Below are positions 29,640-38,211 of a DNA stretch of 64,000 bases, in pieces (positions within the stretch are counted from its first letter, which is position 1; each line of letters opens with the position of its first letter). Made by a program: the position numbers and the translations under genes. The DNA is taken from positions 32,882-96,881 of IMG/VR virus record IMGVR_UViG_3300044695_002580; one strand, given 5' to 3'. This DNA comes from a virus. The notes under the pieces were generated by a model, which was given only the letters and a program-made list of their open reading frames with translations, was not told where the DNA came from and made no database searches.

Positions 29640-31909
29640 TAGTTTTTAGCCGCCTTATCTAGAGTCTCTGAGTTTGATAGAGCCGCCTTTAGGGCTGCAA
29701 TATTGTCTTGTGCGCTTCCTCCACCAGATAGGTTTACTGTAACGCCGCCATAGTTATACGTTGTAGCGCCTACCTGAGATGTTGTTTTTAGTGCAGGGCT
29801 TGACATAGAGGTAAAGCCTTTTAGTAAATCTGATACTAGATTTCTATTGTTGGTTCCTTCAGTGCTGAACAACTTAGACCAACTAAACTTGCCATCTTCT
29901 TTGCCGTTATTTTTAGCTGAAGCAGAGGAGAAGGTAGACCTATCTGAGCCACCATCACCTGAAGAGTTGTTGTTACCAAGCACAGATTTAGTAGACCAAG
30001 AGCTCCAGTTATATCCTTTTTGAGACATGTGGTATGCAACACGTGCATTAGTCTCTGCATCAAAAAGGTCGTTAACTGAATTTAACTTAAATGACTTACC
30101 GCCTGCCATGTTCCAAGACTTATTTAGACGTTCGTCCATAAGGTCGCCAAGCATGTTAATTTGGAATAGGCCATAGGAGAGGTCCCCACCATGTGGATTA
30201 AATGCGTATGGGCGTCCACCAGACTCAGCACCAGCAATCTTTAATGCGTTTGCTAATCCCTGTCCTTCAAAGCCCGCTCTTTCCAATACCTTCTTTAATT
30301 CATCTGGGCTCAACTTAATTCCGCTTGAGCCCTTAGGGCCTGTAAAGTTTCCATTGTGGCTGTGTCCTGGGTACGCAGCGCCACCCTCATGTCGGAATGG
30401 GTGGTTCTTTAACTCATGGTTAGGAACAATAATTCCTGGCTGTTCAGGGACGAATAGTTCTGGGCCCTGCTCACCTACAACGTAAGGCATCTTTCCACCA
30501 ACAGGTCCACCTTCTGCTCTAAACATATTACCAAGAAGACCACCTAGTAGTGGGCCAGCAGCAAAGTTAAACGCTCCAGACAATACATTGCCAAGACCGC
30601 TTTGCCCTAGTGTTCCTATACCGCTTTTAATTGCCCCAATTCCAGAGAACAGACCAGTAAATCTATCAATTAAGTTCATGAAACCTGTAAAGTAGCTAAG
30701 CACGCGGTTTGCATACGTGAAGGCGTCAGCCATAGCAGGTGCTGCTTGCTGTAGGGTTCTAGTAGATTCTGTAATTCTTTGGCTTAAAGAACTAACTGCA
30801 GGTGTAGTAGCGCCATACTTCTCACCAAGTTTTTTAAGGTCTCTTCCAGCAAAGGCCTGTCCACCACTTCGCGCTTTAAGCATAAGACCATCTTCTACCT
30901 GCTTACGAAGTAGGGGGTCATTTCCAAAGTATTGGTCAAGCATAGATGCCAGAGCATTACCAGGCTGTAAAGAGATAGCTACATCTTGAGCAGTTACGGG
31001 TTCATTGCCCATCTTTTCTCTCATTAACTTAGCCCAGATTTCATCAATAATCTGTGGCATAGGTTTCATAGAACCATCTTCACCACGGATACGGATACCA
31101 ATACCGCGAAGCATGTTGACGTTACGACCCTGTTGTATAGCGCCGTATGCTCTCATTGAGCCTTCAACACCAATACCAGGGGTAAGGTTAGACATCTGTG
31201 CTGCGCCAAGGGCTACGTTTGAAAAGTTAGGTCCACCAATACCAAGCTGTCTTGCAGCTTCCATTGCTTGTACAGTATCAAACTTACCTGTAGTAGTTCC
31301 CTGTCGACCCAACTGTTGCAACAAAGCAGTCGCTCTTGCATAGTCGCTGTTAGGGTCTGGATTACCTGGAATTAAATTAGAGAACGGTCTAATTCTTCCA
31401 CCAGGTTGATAAGAGGCCTGCTGCTGGTAGAACACCATTCTTTGAGTAGCTAGTTCATATTCAACAGCTTCTTTTGCTGTAGGCATTCCAGCAATTCCAC
31501 CAACAGCACCGCCCATTAAACCACGCTGCATTGCAGGCGACATACCTCCGCCACCGCCAGCGCCTGTTGGTGCGCCTGTGTAGTATGAAGGTAGAGGGCG
31601 GTAAGGTTCTATGCCAGGGGCATTAAATACTGTGTTATGCCCAGACTGACGGTACATGTACTCTTGGGATGTTTCACCCGCGCTTGTTACATTAAATACT
31701 GGAACAGGGGCAATTAAATTTGAACCAGGCTGTCCGTAGTTTCCGCGCCCATTGAGGCGTCCCATGGCCCCACCTAATAGGTTTGACCAATCACCTGTGC
31801 CTTGCTTTAGGAGGTTCATCTCCTGTCGCAGTGAAGACAGGCCAGTTCTTAGGGATGAGATGAATGCGGCAGCGTTAGAGCTACCCATGTTAAGGTCTTC
31901 TCTTGCCAT
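29639..31909 (-). CDS. tape measure protein with lytic transglycosylase domain
   Basis: A 756-residue protein: Gly/Pro/Gln-rich N terminus, helical middle, a hydrophobic segment near residues 390-440 (FTGFMNLIDRFTGLFSGIGAIKSGIG-type, shown in part), then an SLT domain at about 533-641. That domain has the catalytic Glu in KIAGAESGGRP (about residue 562) and SYGLFQINML. It sets tail length and probably cuts host peptidoglycan during DNA entry. The domain is closely related to the plus-strand lysin at 61619-62164. It is short for a myovirus tape measure, implying a short tail. I chose the ATG at 31909 (GAGGA five bases upstream). Confidence 0.9.
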   Translation of the reverse strand: MAREDLNMGSSNAAAFISSLRTGLSSLRQEMNLLKQGTGDWSNLLGGAMGRLNGRGNYGQPGSNLIAPVPVFNVTSAGETSQEYMYRQSGHNTVFNAPGIEPYRPLPSYYTGAPTGAGGGGGMSPAMQRGLMGGAVGGIAGMPTAKEAVEYELATQRMVFYQQQASYQPGGRIRPFSNLIPGNPDPNSDYARATALLQQLGRQGTTTGKFDTVQAMEAARQLGIGGPNFSNVALGAAQMSNLTPGIGVEGSMRAYGAIQQGRNVNMLRGIGIRIRGEDGSMKPMPQIIDEIWAKLMREKMGNEPVTAQDVAISLQPGNALASMLDQYFGNDPLLRKQVEDGLMLKARSGGQAFAGRDLKKLGEKYGATTPAVSSLSQRITESTRTLQQAAPAMADAFTYANRVLSYFTGFMNLIDRFTGLFSGIGAIKSGIGTLGQSGLGNVLSGAFNFAAGPLLGGLLGNMFRAEGGPVGGKMPYVVGEQGPELFVPEQPGIIVPNHELKNHPFRHEGGAAYPGHSHNGNFTGPKGSSGIKLSPDELKKVLERAGFEGQGLANALKIAGAESGGRPYAFNPHGGDLSYGLFQINMLGDLMDERLNKSWNMAGGKSFKLNSVNDLFDAETNARVAYHMSQKGYNWSSWSTKSVLGNNNSSGDGGSDRSTFSSASAKNNGKEDGKFSWSKLFSTEGTNNRNLVSDLLKGFTSMSSPALKTTSQVGATTYNYGGVTVNLSGGGSAQDNIAALKAALSNSETLDKAAKN

Positions 31910-31911
31910 CA

Positions 31912-32076
31912 CTATCCTCTAGGTTGGTATCGTTGGGAACGTTCTAACCAGTTCTGTCTTTCACGAACTGATAAGGCGCGTATATCTTTTAGTGTCCATC
32001 CAGTAAAAGACCTTGTTAGGACTTCATACTGGTCAAGTAGCTCTTCGTAATCTGCTTCGCTATATACGAAACAAAT
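31912..32076 (-). CDS. frameshift extension of the tail assembly chaperone
   Basis: An open frame of 54 codons that overlaps the end of the 264-residue gene in another frame and stops just before the tape-measure start. It has no ATG, GTG or TTG codon upstream of its conserved part. The sequence includes ADYEELLDQYEVLTRSFTGW and DIRALSVRERQNWLERS, a charged helical pattern usual for gpT-like extensions. In the 15-base overlap the 0 frame reads TTG TTT CGT ATA TAG. A +1 slip of the Phe tRNA from UUU to UUC before CGU joins the frames, giving a fusion of about 313 residues; a -2 slip reaches the same frame. Confidence 0.75.
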   Translation of the reverse strand: MCFVYSEADYEELLDQYEVLTRSFTGWTLKDIRALSVRERQNWLERSQRYQPRG

Positions 32077-32854
32077 CTAGCAAGCTCAGCGGTAGAGAGA
32101 TATCTTCACCGCATGCCTTGCAAGCTTTCTTCACCTCCCCAAGGCGAGGGCCTGGGTTGCGCTTGATAATCTCGTCGATTACGCGGGTGCGGTCTGCCAT
32201 ACCAAGTGATAGTGCAGTACCAGCTCCAACAGATGGTTCACCGTTTATTGAAACAATACATCCAGATAGTAAGAGTGTATTAATCTCGGCTGATGTCTTG
32301 TCGTAGTTTTCCATCAACCTTTTTTGTGTTATGCCGTTTGGAAGAGCCACAGTTACCTGGCCTTGCTTAGTATCCATAACCCATACGCGGTCTCCCACTG
32401 GGTCCTTCAACCTAACAACAGGAACATCTTCCACTAGGTCAATAGTTGTCTCATGCTCATCTTGGCAAGAGAAACACTTAACCATTAGGGTTGATGTCTG
32501 TCCAAATGTAACCCTTCTAATACCTAGAAGGATTGCGTCACGGTCTCCCGATAGCAACATATCTAGGTCGTCGGCTGTGGCTTCCTTGTCTCCAAGTTTC
32601 ACCAAGCCTCTGGCTAGTAGAACGTTGAGGGCCTTACCTGAAGAACCTGATTTAGCTACAGCTTCTTCGTCTGCTCCTGTTAGTTCTCTAACCTCTGCCG
32701 AGGTATGTAGTTCACCCTTAAGGTCAACAAAACCACCTGGCAGGTCTACCTCAGACTCAGAAGGCGCCCGCGTCTTAATCTTAGGCGCGGGCTCCTCTGA
32801 AATCTTTTCAGCAAACTGTTGTAGTAATTGTGCATCGGTAATAATGTCTGACAT
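32060..32854 (-). CDS. tail assembly chaperone (gpG-like), 264 aa
   Basis: Lies between the tube and tape-measure genes, where tail assembly chaperones are found. A disordered Pro/Glu-rich N terminus (1-35) precedes a folded part with LLSGDRDAILLGIRRVTFGQ, common in T4-type baseplate/chaperone proteins. Two Cys pairs (KCFSCQDEHE near 125 and ACKACGED near 246) probably make a zinc ribbon. Its TAG stop at 32062-32060 is preceded by the candidate slip site UUU-CGU (32071-32066). AGGAG ribosome-binding site upstream of the ATG. Confidence 0.8.
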   Translation of the reverse strand: MSDIITDAQLLQQFAEKISEEPAPKIKTRAPSESEVDLPGGFVDLKGELHTSAEVRELTGADEEAVAKSGSSGKALNVLLARGLVKLGDKEATADDLDMLLSGDRDAILLGIRRVTFGQTSTLMVKCFSCQDEHETTIDLVEDVPVVRLKDPVGDRVWVMDTKQGQVTVALPNGITQKRLMENYDKTSAEINTLLLSGCIVSINGEPSVGAGTALSLGMADRTRVIDEIIKRNPGPRLGEVKKACKACGEDISLPLSLLDLFRI

Positions 32855-32875
32855 TTTATACTCCTATTGGTTGGT

Positions 32876-33541
32876 TTAAAGCTTTCCAGTATCCTTACGG
32901 ATGTAGTTTGCATCAGTAAAGAACACTGACAAACCTTCGTGAACTAATGACATTGACTCATAAAGAATCGCTCCGTCAGCAGCATTTAGGTCTGTATAGT
33001 TTAGCGTAGTAATCCAAGCGTTATGAATCTTGAATCCCATACGTGGGGTGTTGTCGTTTACAGTGGTGGTTGCTGCGTTTGTAGCAGTGTTTGGGTGGTC
33101 CATGACATAGACGTTAATGTCTACGCGGAAGTTCTTGTCCACTCCACCTTGACGCATTGCAATACCTTCACCTGAAGCTGTAGCAAACAATCCACGCATC
33201 CAGGTAATAGCCTGGTCGTTTCCGTAGAGAACTCCACGCTGGAAGGTTACTGGTGAGAAGGTAGTCATACCAGGTACCTGGTGTACAGTGGTGTTGTAGC
33301 CACCTTCACGGTACTGGATTGACTGTGTGTTAATGCTTAGACCAGAGATTTGCGAGAAACCACCAATCCAGCTAGATGAGATACCAGATGTTGCTGGGTC
33401 TGCGCTTGAGCCAGTTAGGATTTTATCAGTGAACGGTGCGCCACCTTGAGCGGGTGTAAACTGTGCATAAAATCGGAACGAGCGTAGTGGGTCAGTCGCT
33501 AGCTTTGAGAAGCGATTGATGATACTTGAAGGGGTTGTCAT
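32876..33541 (-). CDS. tail tube protein (gp19-like)
   Basis: A 221-residue protein. The opening FRFYAQFTP, the GGFSQISGLSINTQSIQYREGG-type segment (in part) and the late NAWITTLNYTDLNAADGAILYESMSLVHEGL-type segment (in part) match the T4 gp19 / Hcp tail tube family. It stacks as hexamers to form the inner tube. It follows the sheath gene by 15 bases and carries a good GGAGAG ribosome-binding site, as expected for an abundant product. Confidence 0.93.
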   Translation of the reverse strand: MTTPSSIINRFSKLATDPLRSFRFYAQFTPAQGGAPFTDKILTGSSADPATSGISSSWIGGFSQISGLSINTQSIQYREGGYNTTVHQVPGMTTFSPVTFQRGVLYGNDQAITWMRGLFATASGEGIAMRQGGVDKNFRVDINVYVMDHPNTATNAATTTVNDNTPRMGFKIHNAWITTLNYTDLNAADGAILYESMSLVHEGLSVFFTDANYIRKDTGKL

Positions 33542-33556
33542 TTATTTGGCTCTCCT

Positions 33557-35059
33557 TTACGCAACAGTAACGGTGGTTCCACCGTCAAACTGGCCAATTT
33601 TGATGATTACGAATTCAGCTGGACGCTGTAGTGCAACGCCAACTTCAATGTTTACTTGGCCTTGGTCGATTAGGTACTGAGGGTTGTTCTCAGCATCGAC
33701 CTTGACAAAGAATGCCTGGTCAGGAGTAGCGCCACGTAGGCCTCCCTGTGACCAGAACTGTGTGAGGAATGAAGAGACTGTTGCATCTAGACGACGCCAT
33801 AGTCCTTCGTTGTTTGGCTCAAAGATTGCAAACTGTGTAAGGTCAGTAAGAGACTTGCGTAAGTAGATAAGTGAACGACGTACTGGTACGTACTTGTCGA
33901 TGTAACCTGCCTTAAGAGTTCTTGCTCCCATTACAACATAGCCTGAGCCTGGGATAAAGCGGATAGCGTTTACAGGGGCTGCTGCTGAGTTAAGAGAATC
34001 AAGGTTTGCATTTGTAAGCTGACGTGTAGAAACCACACCAGCAAGACGAGCCTGCAAACCAGCAGGTGCCTTGTAAACTCCACGAGAGTTGTCAGTAGTA
34101 GCGATAAGACCTGCCACAGCTGCTCCAGCACCTACAGTTACAGTTCTACCAGTGGTAGCACCTAGTGCAACAGTTGGGTCTGCAATAACTAGAGGTGGGT
34201 AGTAAACAGCTGCTAGAGAGCTTGCTGTGTACTGAGCAGAACGAGTTAGCTGGTCTGCTGGAGTGTTGTCAATTCCATCAATAACTACGAATACGTCATC
34301 GCGTGATTCAGCGTAGCTAATGGCAGCGTTTACAACGTTTACAGCTGTCTGACCTGGCAAGTTAAGAACCAAAGACTGAAGTACTGTATCAAATGCTGCA
34401 AGACCCGCTGAGTACTCTGTAACTGAGACTGCGTTTCCGACTGAACCGCCAGCAAGTGTTTGGTTAGCAACCACAGCTGGGTTTCTTGTAGTTCCAGTGT
34501 TTGAAGAGTTTAGGTCTGTCAATGTTACGTAGTTAGATGAAACATTAACCACGTTTAGTGCATAGCGTGTGTCAGTAGTTGTCATAGATAGCTGACTAAA
34601 TGTCTCTACAACATTTGAGTCTGTCTGACCACCGCTGTAGACGATAAGGTCAAAGTAGCCAGTTTCAATAGAGTTAGCAATAGAAATGTTTAGGTCATTT
34701 CCCCAGCGACCAGGGTTCTTAGCAGCTACTTGGAGAGTTGCTGAAGCGCTAACAGCTCGGTCATTGAGTGAACGAGTAGCAAGACCTGGGGCTGCTGCAA
34801 TACGTGTTACGTAAAGCTGGCTGCCACCATTTGAGAAAAACATGTAAACTGCAAGTGGCAATGAGTTGTTTGTATAAGAGTTCCAAGAACCAAACAATGT
34901 TACATACTGGTTCCAAGATGTTACGAGTGAAGGGGTGTTGATAGGACCGCGGTCGTTTTCACCAACTAAAGCTGTAACAAACTCTGAGTTAGTTCCAGCG
35001 ATTGGCTGTACAGGGTTCAACGTTTCTTGAACGTATACCCCAGGGCGTTGAAATGCCAT
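33557..35059 (-). CDS. contractile tail sheath protein
   Basis: A 500-residue protein. The start FQRPGVYVQETL, then FVTALVGENDRGP, YMFFSNGGSQLYVTRI, and the C-terminal YVPVRRSLIYLRKSLTDLTQFAIFEPN-type and FVKVDAENN segments are characteristic of gp18/FI-like sheath proteins. It proves a contractile (myovirus) tail. A strong AAGGAG precedes the ATG. Length is near the small end of the family, so the exposed insertion domain is modest. Confidence 0.96.
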   Translation of the reverse strand: MAFQRPGVYVQETLNPVQPIAGTNSEFVTALVGENDRGPINTPSLVTSWNQYVTLFGSWNSYTNNSLPLAVYMFFSNGGSQLYVTRIAAAPGLATRSLNDRAVSASATLQVAAKNPGRWGNDLNISIANSIETGYFDLIVYSGGQTDSNVVETFSQLSMTTTDTRYALNVVNVSSNYVTLTDLNSSNTGTTRNPAVVANQTLAGGSVGNAVSVTEYSAGLAAFDTVLQSLVLNLPGQTAVNVVNAAISYAESRDDVFVVIDGIDNTPADQLTRSAQYTASSLAAVYYPPLVIADPTVALGATTGRTVTVGAGAAVAGLIATTDNSRGVYKAPAGLQARLAGVVSTRQLTNANLDSLNSAAAPVNAIRFIPGSGYVVMGARTLKAGYIDKYVPVRRSLIYLRKSLTDLTQFAIFEPNNEGLWRRLDATVSSFLTQFWSQGGLRGATPDQAFFVKVDAENNPQYLIDQGQVNIEVGVALQRPAEFVIIKIGQFDGGTTVTVA

Positions 35060-35101
35060 TTAGATTATCTCCTTAGATAGATTTTACGTGGTTGCCGTTT
35101 A

Positions 35102-35770
35102 TTACAAGATTTCGTAGACCGAAGGGATAGACGTCTGGTTGTTTACTGGTAGGTTAATAGTGACAGAAGTAATAGCAGCAAATGCTGTAGCTGCTACTGC
35201 TGGGGTCATCTCACTAACCACCCTTAATGTAAAGACGTTACGTAGGAGGCGTCGGTTTCCACTTTCCGCATCCTCAAACGTATCTCGCTTTGCATATCCA
35301 TCTACGAACATAGACCGCTTGCTGTACTCAGTTCCTAACTGATTACTTACAGGCAGTACGCCGTACTTAGATGGAAACTTATTCCACATTTGAAACAGGA
35401 TGGCCCTGTCATGTCGTGGGTGTCTTGCATAGGTTGTAAGCTGATAGATAAGGTCGTAAGCAATAGGGTAGTCGTATTCGTAGACTAAACCTGGCACAGC
35501 TGTGATAGTTCCACGATAGTCCCCGTCGTGTAGCTTTCCTTGAACCTGACGGTCGTTAGCTGGAACAACATCAATTAAATCTATAGTTACAAAAGGAAAC
35601 TCCTGTGCACGGATTTCTACATCAGGGTATCCGAACCATACCTTTACTGGTCTAGTTTTAATTGTCTCAGTAGGGCCGTTGTTTGCGGCCGACTTCTCAT
35701 CAGCAACCACCATACCTTGTAGGTAGGCTTTGATTGCTTCATCCTCTGCAATAATAAATGGGCTACCCAT
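35102..35770 (-). CDS. putative tail terminator / completion protein, 222 aa
   Basis: Beta-rich protein with VKVWFGYPDVEIRAQEFPFVTIDLIDV and YEYDYPIAYDLIYQLTTYARH (in part), a pattern of neck or tail-terminator proteins that cap the sheath and tube. Position just before the sheath in transcription order agrees. The ATG at 35770 with GAGGT upstream is preferred; it overlaps the previous gene by eight bases. Confidence 0.7.
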   Translation of the reverse strand: MGSPFIIAEDEAIKAYLQGMVVADEKSAANNGPTETIKTRPVKVWFGYPDVEIRAQEFPFVTIDLIDVVPANDRQVQGKLHDGDYRGTITAVPGLVYEYDYPIAYDLIYQLTTYARHPRHDRAILFQMWNKFPSKYGVLPVSNQLGTEYSKRSMFVDGYAKRDTFEDAESGNRRLLRNVFTLRVVSEMTPAVAATAFAAITSVTINLPVNNQTSIPSVYEIL

Positions 35771-36104
35771 GGAACACCTCGTCTTCCATAACCATACGGT
35801 CAAGGAGCTCGTTGTCTATGATTTCATCCATAAACCCATGTAGTCGGTAGTTCAAACCGCGCATGACAGAAGTTGGGGCGGACTTATTAGGCTCACCGTA
35901 TTCTAGGTCCCACGCTTTATCAGGTACGTTGTAGTTTAAATTAGAACCGTCAAAGTTAACTGACATCTGGGGGATTACATCAGCTGGCCAGCCAGCAGCT
36001 ACTGCACGCTCACGAAGAGCTGCAGTCATTTCTAATGAGCCCTCGGAGGCTTTAGCCTCTACGAGATTTTCTACGTTTAGCAACGTGTCTCCCCAGTAGT
36101 ACAT
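35763..36104 (-). CDS. hypothetical virion protein, 113 aa
   Basis: Contains LEMTAALRERAVAAGWPADVIPQ, YNVPDKAWDLEYGEPN and an acidic C terminus. It could be a neck protein by position. The start at 36104 has no good ribosome-binding site and lies 53 bases inside the previous small gene; an internal ATG before TAALRERAV, with GAGGG upstream, would give an 88-residue product. No family recognised. Confidence 0.68.
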   Translation of the reverse strand: MYYWGDTLLNVENLVEAKASEGSLEMTAALRERAVAAGWPADVIPQMSVNFDGSNLNYNVPDKAWDLEYGEPNKSAPTSVMRGLNYRLHGFMDEIIDNELLDRMVMEDEVFHG

Positions 36105-36213
36105 TTGCGACAGTCAAAGCTCCTAAAGCTGCAGTGACAGCATTACCAGGAATGGCCTTATTAATCTCGCGTCTGAAGTCTGTGTCAGATGCTGATGATA
36201 CTTTTTTAGGCAT
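36052..36213 (-). CDS. small protein with one hydrophobic helix, 53 aa
   Basis: Starts MPKKVSSASD with AGGAT five bases upstream. A hydrophobic stretch (AVTAALGALTVANVLLG) is followed by an arginine/lysine-rich end (KRRKSRRG). This could be a membrane-inserted or capsid-interior peptide. It overlaps the next gene by 53 bases in another frame, so reality is less certain. Confidence 0.5.
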   Translation of the reverse strand: MPKKVSSASDTDFRREINKAIPGNAVTAALGALTVANVLLGRHVAKRRKSRRG

Positions 36214-36293
36214 GTCCATCCTAGATTTCGCAAGGTACAACGCAGGGGGTGAAGCTTTGAATCCCGCATGGATTCACTATAAGGATAAAGCAA

Positions 36294-36313
36294 AGGGGCC
36301 CTTTTGGGCCCCT
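36294..36313 (-). terminator. hairpin terminator after the Lys-rich cassette
   Basis: An 8-bp stem AGGGGCCC/GGGCCCCT with a TTTT loop, eight bases after the stop of the 66-residue gene; on the minus strand it is followed by TTGCTTTATCC. The next gene downstream starts about 80 bases further. Confidence 0.75.
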
Positions 36314-36320
36314 AAGCGTC

Positions 36321-36521
36321 TTACTTCTTTTTAATCTTCTTAATGATTTTGGCGTCAATCTTCTTATCTTCAGCCATTGTCTTTGGCTTCTTCTTGGCTC
36401 CGTGAGCCTTGTCAGCCTTCTCAAACTTAGCCTTCTGAGCTGGGGTCATACCCTTGGTCATCTTGGCGTCCTTCTTCTTATCCTTGGCCTCTGTGTATTT
36501 GCCGAAGTTAAAGGTAGCCAT
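36321..36521 (-). CDS. Lys-rich small protein, 66 aa
   Basis: About a third of the residues are Lys, with Ala and Asp (for example KDKKKDAKMTKGMTPAQKAK). It ends KIIKKIKKK. AAAGG precedes the ATG and the start overlaps the preceding stop (TAATG). Last of four tiny basic genes in tandem; likely packed in the virion or nucleic-acid bound, by composition only. Confidence 0.75.
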   Translation of the reverse strand: MATFNFGKYTEAKDKKKDAKMTKGMTPAQKAKFEKADKAHGAKKKPKTMAEDKKIDAKIIKKIKKK

Positions 36522-36661
36522 TACATGCCTTTCTTTCTAGGCATAGATGCCTTCTTAGCCTTAGACGGGGCAGCCTTCTTAGCAAACTTTTTGTTAGCAG
36601 CAGCTAGGGTCTTCATACCATGCTTGTCTTTTGGCTTACCGCAGCCACAGGTGGCGCACAT
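36521..36661 (-). CDS. Cys-motif Lys-rich protein, 46 aa
   Basis: Read from the minus strand. It opens MCATCGCGKPKDK and continues with Lys/Ala repeats to a PRKKGM end. The MCATCGC start is repeated in the 54-residue neighbour, showing a tandem duplication. The three Cys in six residues could hold zinc or form crosslinks. TAATG overlaps on both sides. Confidence 0.72.
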   Translation of the reverse strand: MCATCGCGKPKDKHGMKTLAAANKKFAKKAAPSKAKKASMPRKKGM

Positions 36662-36825
36662 TACTTCTTCTTCTTTCGTAGGGCGGCGAAGTCTGAGCCT
36701 TCTAGCTTGCCGTCTTTGTCCATATCAAGCTTCTTTTGCTTAGATGACATGCCCTTTGGAGCCGCCTTCTTAGCGACCTTCTTAGCAGCCTTCTTCTTTC
36801 CCATACATCCACATGTAGCACACAT
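36661..36825 (-). CDS. Cys-motif protein with EF-hand loop, 54 aa
   Basis: Starts MCATCGCMGKKK, then Lys/Ala repeats, then DMDKDGKLEGSDF, which has the Asp/Gly spacing of an EF-hand or dockerin calcium loop (D1, D3, D5, G6, D12), then LRKKKK. An upstream extension to 36906 would add 27 basic residues but overlaps the 46-residue gene upstream. Calcium binding is inferred from the loop. Confidence 0.7.
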   Translation of the reverse strand: MCATCGCMGKKKAAKKVAKKAAPKGMSSKQKKLDMDKDGKLEGSDFAALRKKKK

Positions 36826-36826
36826 A

Positions 36827-36967
36827 TTACTTACTCGCTTTCTTAGGTTTGGAGACTTTCTTTTTGCCAGAACCTGCGGGGACGCAGTTCGGAACTTTCT
36901 TGCCACCCTTAGTCTTCATGCCTACTTGGACGTAGCCGTCCCAACAAGGGTTCGTATCTTTAGCCAT
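36827..36967 (-). CDS. conserved phage mini-protein (CWDGYVQVGMK), 46 aa
   Basis: Read from the minus strand: begins MAKDTNPCWDGYVQVGMKTK, with VPNCVPAG further on and a Lys-rich tail. The pattern Cys-Trp-x-Gly-Tyr...Gly-Met-Lys...Val-Pro-Asn-Cys-Val-Pro occurs as a short module in many marine and freshwater phages. Two Cys about 24 apart may pair. Its function is unknown. GTAA spacing and a weak ribosome-binding site precede the ATG. Confidence 0.72.
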   Translation of the reverse strand: MAKDTNPCWDGYVQVGMKTKGGKKVPNCVPAGSGKKKVSKPKKASK

Positions 36968-36979
36968 TACTTATATTCC

Positions 36980-38203
36980 TTATCTTTGCTCTAACCAGTT
37001 AACTGAACATACAACTTTTTTGTTACCATTAGTAGTGGCAGCTGCAATAGTAAAGATATCTGAAACGGTTCCTAGAGATGTTCTTCCTAGCTGAGCGTTT
37101 ACTCCTGGGTCAAACACAATTTGAGGCGCTCCGCTTCCAGCAACTTGGAACCCACCGTAGATTTCTACCCCACCACTTAAAGCAGTGGCTGTGTAGTTGT
37201 ATTGGGTAATAGGTTCTGGGTTAAGGGTGTCTACCCAAGTACCTCCAGTAAGCGTGGAGTTTATAAAAACCTTATAGTGTAAAGAGGTGTTATCAAGGGT
37301 TGCTATCTGGAAAGATAGAGGAACAACCACAGCCTGAAGAGCTGTTGACTTTAGTCTTCCGCTGATAATGGGGTAGAAGGTGTCGGCTGCAGTTGTTGTA
37401 ACTCCCGCAATCGGTGTAGTCATATTATTTACTGCGCCTTGATAGGCAGAGTTACCCTCTACCGCATATGAGATAGAGCCTACGTGAAGCTTTCCTCCAC
37501 CAGTAACGCCAGTAGTGTTCTTTACTTCCATTCTGATTGGAAGAAAGGGGGTAGCAGACCATACAGTTGAAATGTGGTTAGCGTGGCTAGTTGTGTGGAT
37601 TAAACGCTTTCTACCATCAATAACAAAGTAGTACTTTACTTCACCCGCGCCATACCACTCATACTCAATATAAAGAAGTTGTTGTTTTGTGAGGTCAATG
37701 TTAAGTCCGCTGCGACCATCTCCGTTAAGCTTGTCGCCATTCCACAAACTTCTTGGGATACGGTTCTCAACTATAGTTCCAGTAGTCTTAGTCCTAACTA
37801 CGCAGTACATCTCTGTACCATCTACTTCAAAGTACGCCCCGTTTTCCTCGTTAAACAACCCCCAACGATAGCGCATACCAGCTTTCATTTCTGAAAGACG
37901 ATAGGCGCCAGCTACAGCAGAGGCTCTACCAGGGATATACCGCATAACGTTTTTAGATTGATATAGAACCTGCGAGTTTAAAGTTCCTGTTGCTGTAAGG
38001 TCTACAACGGCAGCAGCTGGGTCCCACACTGCAGCCCCATTATTAGATACGGCTTCATCCCATAGGACGTCTTTTCCAAACTGGAAGCTGCTATAAAAAG
38101 TAGTCTCGATGTTAGAGACTTTAAGTCGGTCTTTGCTTGTAAAAGTTTCGGCGTTAATTACTGACTCTACTGGGGCAGAGTGCAGGTTACCTGAGTGCGG
38201 CAT
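36980..38203 (-). CDS. virion structural protein, 407 aa
   Basis: Beta-rich protein. Residues about 100-230 (MRYRWGLFNEENGAYFEVDG, LLYIEYEWYGAGEVKYYFV, LPIRMEVKN) are related to a stretch of the 1096-residue protein (44960-48250) with YIDYTWYGAGTIRFGM and ARYEVSN, so the two share a module. Likely a head- or fibre-associated decoration protein. A GGAG motif lies six bases before the ATG. Confidence 0.75.
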   Translation of the reverse strand: MPHSGNLHSAPVESVINAETFTSKDRLKVSNIETTFYSSFQFGKDVLWDEAVSNNGAAVWDPAAAVVDLTATGTLNSQVLYQSKNVMRYIPGRASAVAGAYRLSEMKAGMRYRWGLFNEENGAYFEVDGTEMYCVVRTKTTGTIVENRIPRSLWNGDKLNGDGRSGLNIDLTKQQLLYIEYEWYGAGEVKYYFVIDGRKRLIHTTSHANHISTVWSATPFLPIRMEVKNTTGVTGGGKLHVGSISYAVEGNSAYQGAVNNMTTPIAGVTTTAADTFYPIISGRLKSTALQAVVVPLSFQIATLDNTSLHYKVFINSTLTGGTWVDTLNPEPITQYNYTATALSGGVEIYGGFQVAGSGAPQIVFDPGVNAQLGRTSLGTVSDIFTIAAATTNGNKKVVCSVNWLEQR

Positions 38204-38211
38204 TAGAACTC

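Noticed and set aside
32331-32879. Plus-strand open frame of 182 codons
   Set aside because: It lies wholly antisense to the tail chaperone gene, is Ser/Arg-rich and has no ribosome-binding site; it is a shadow.
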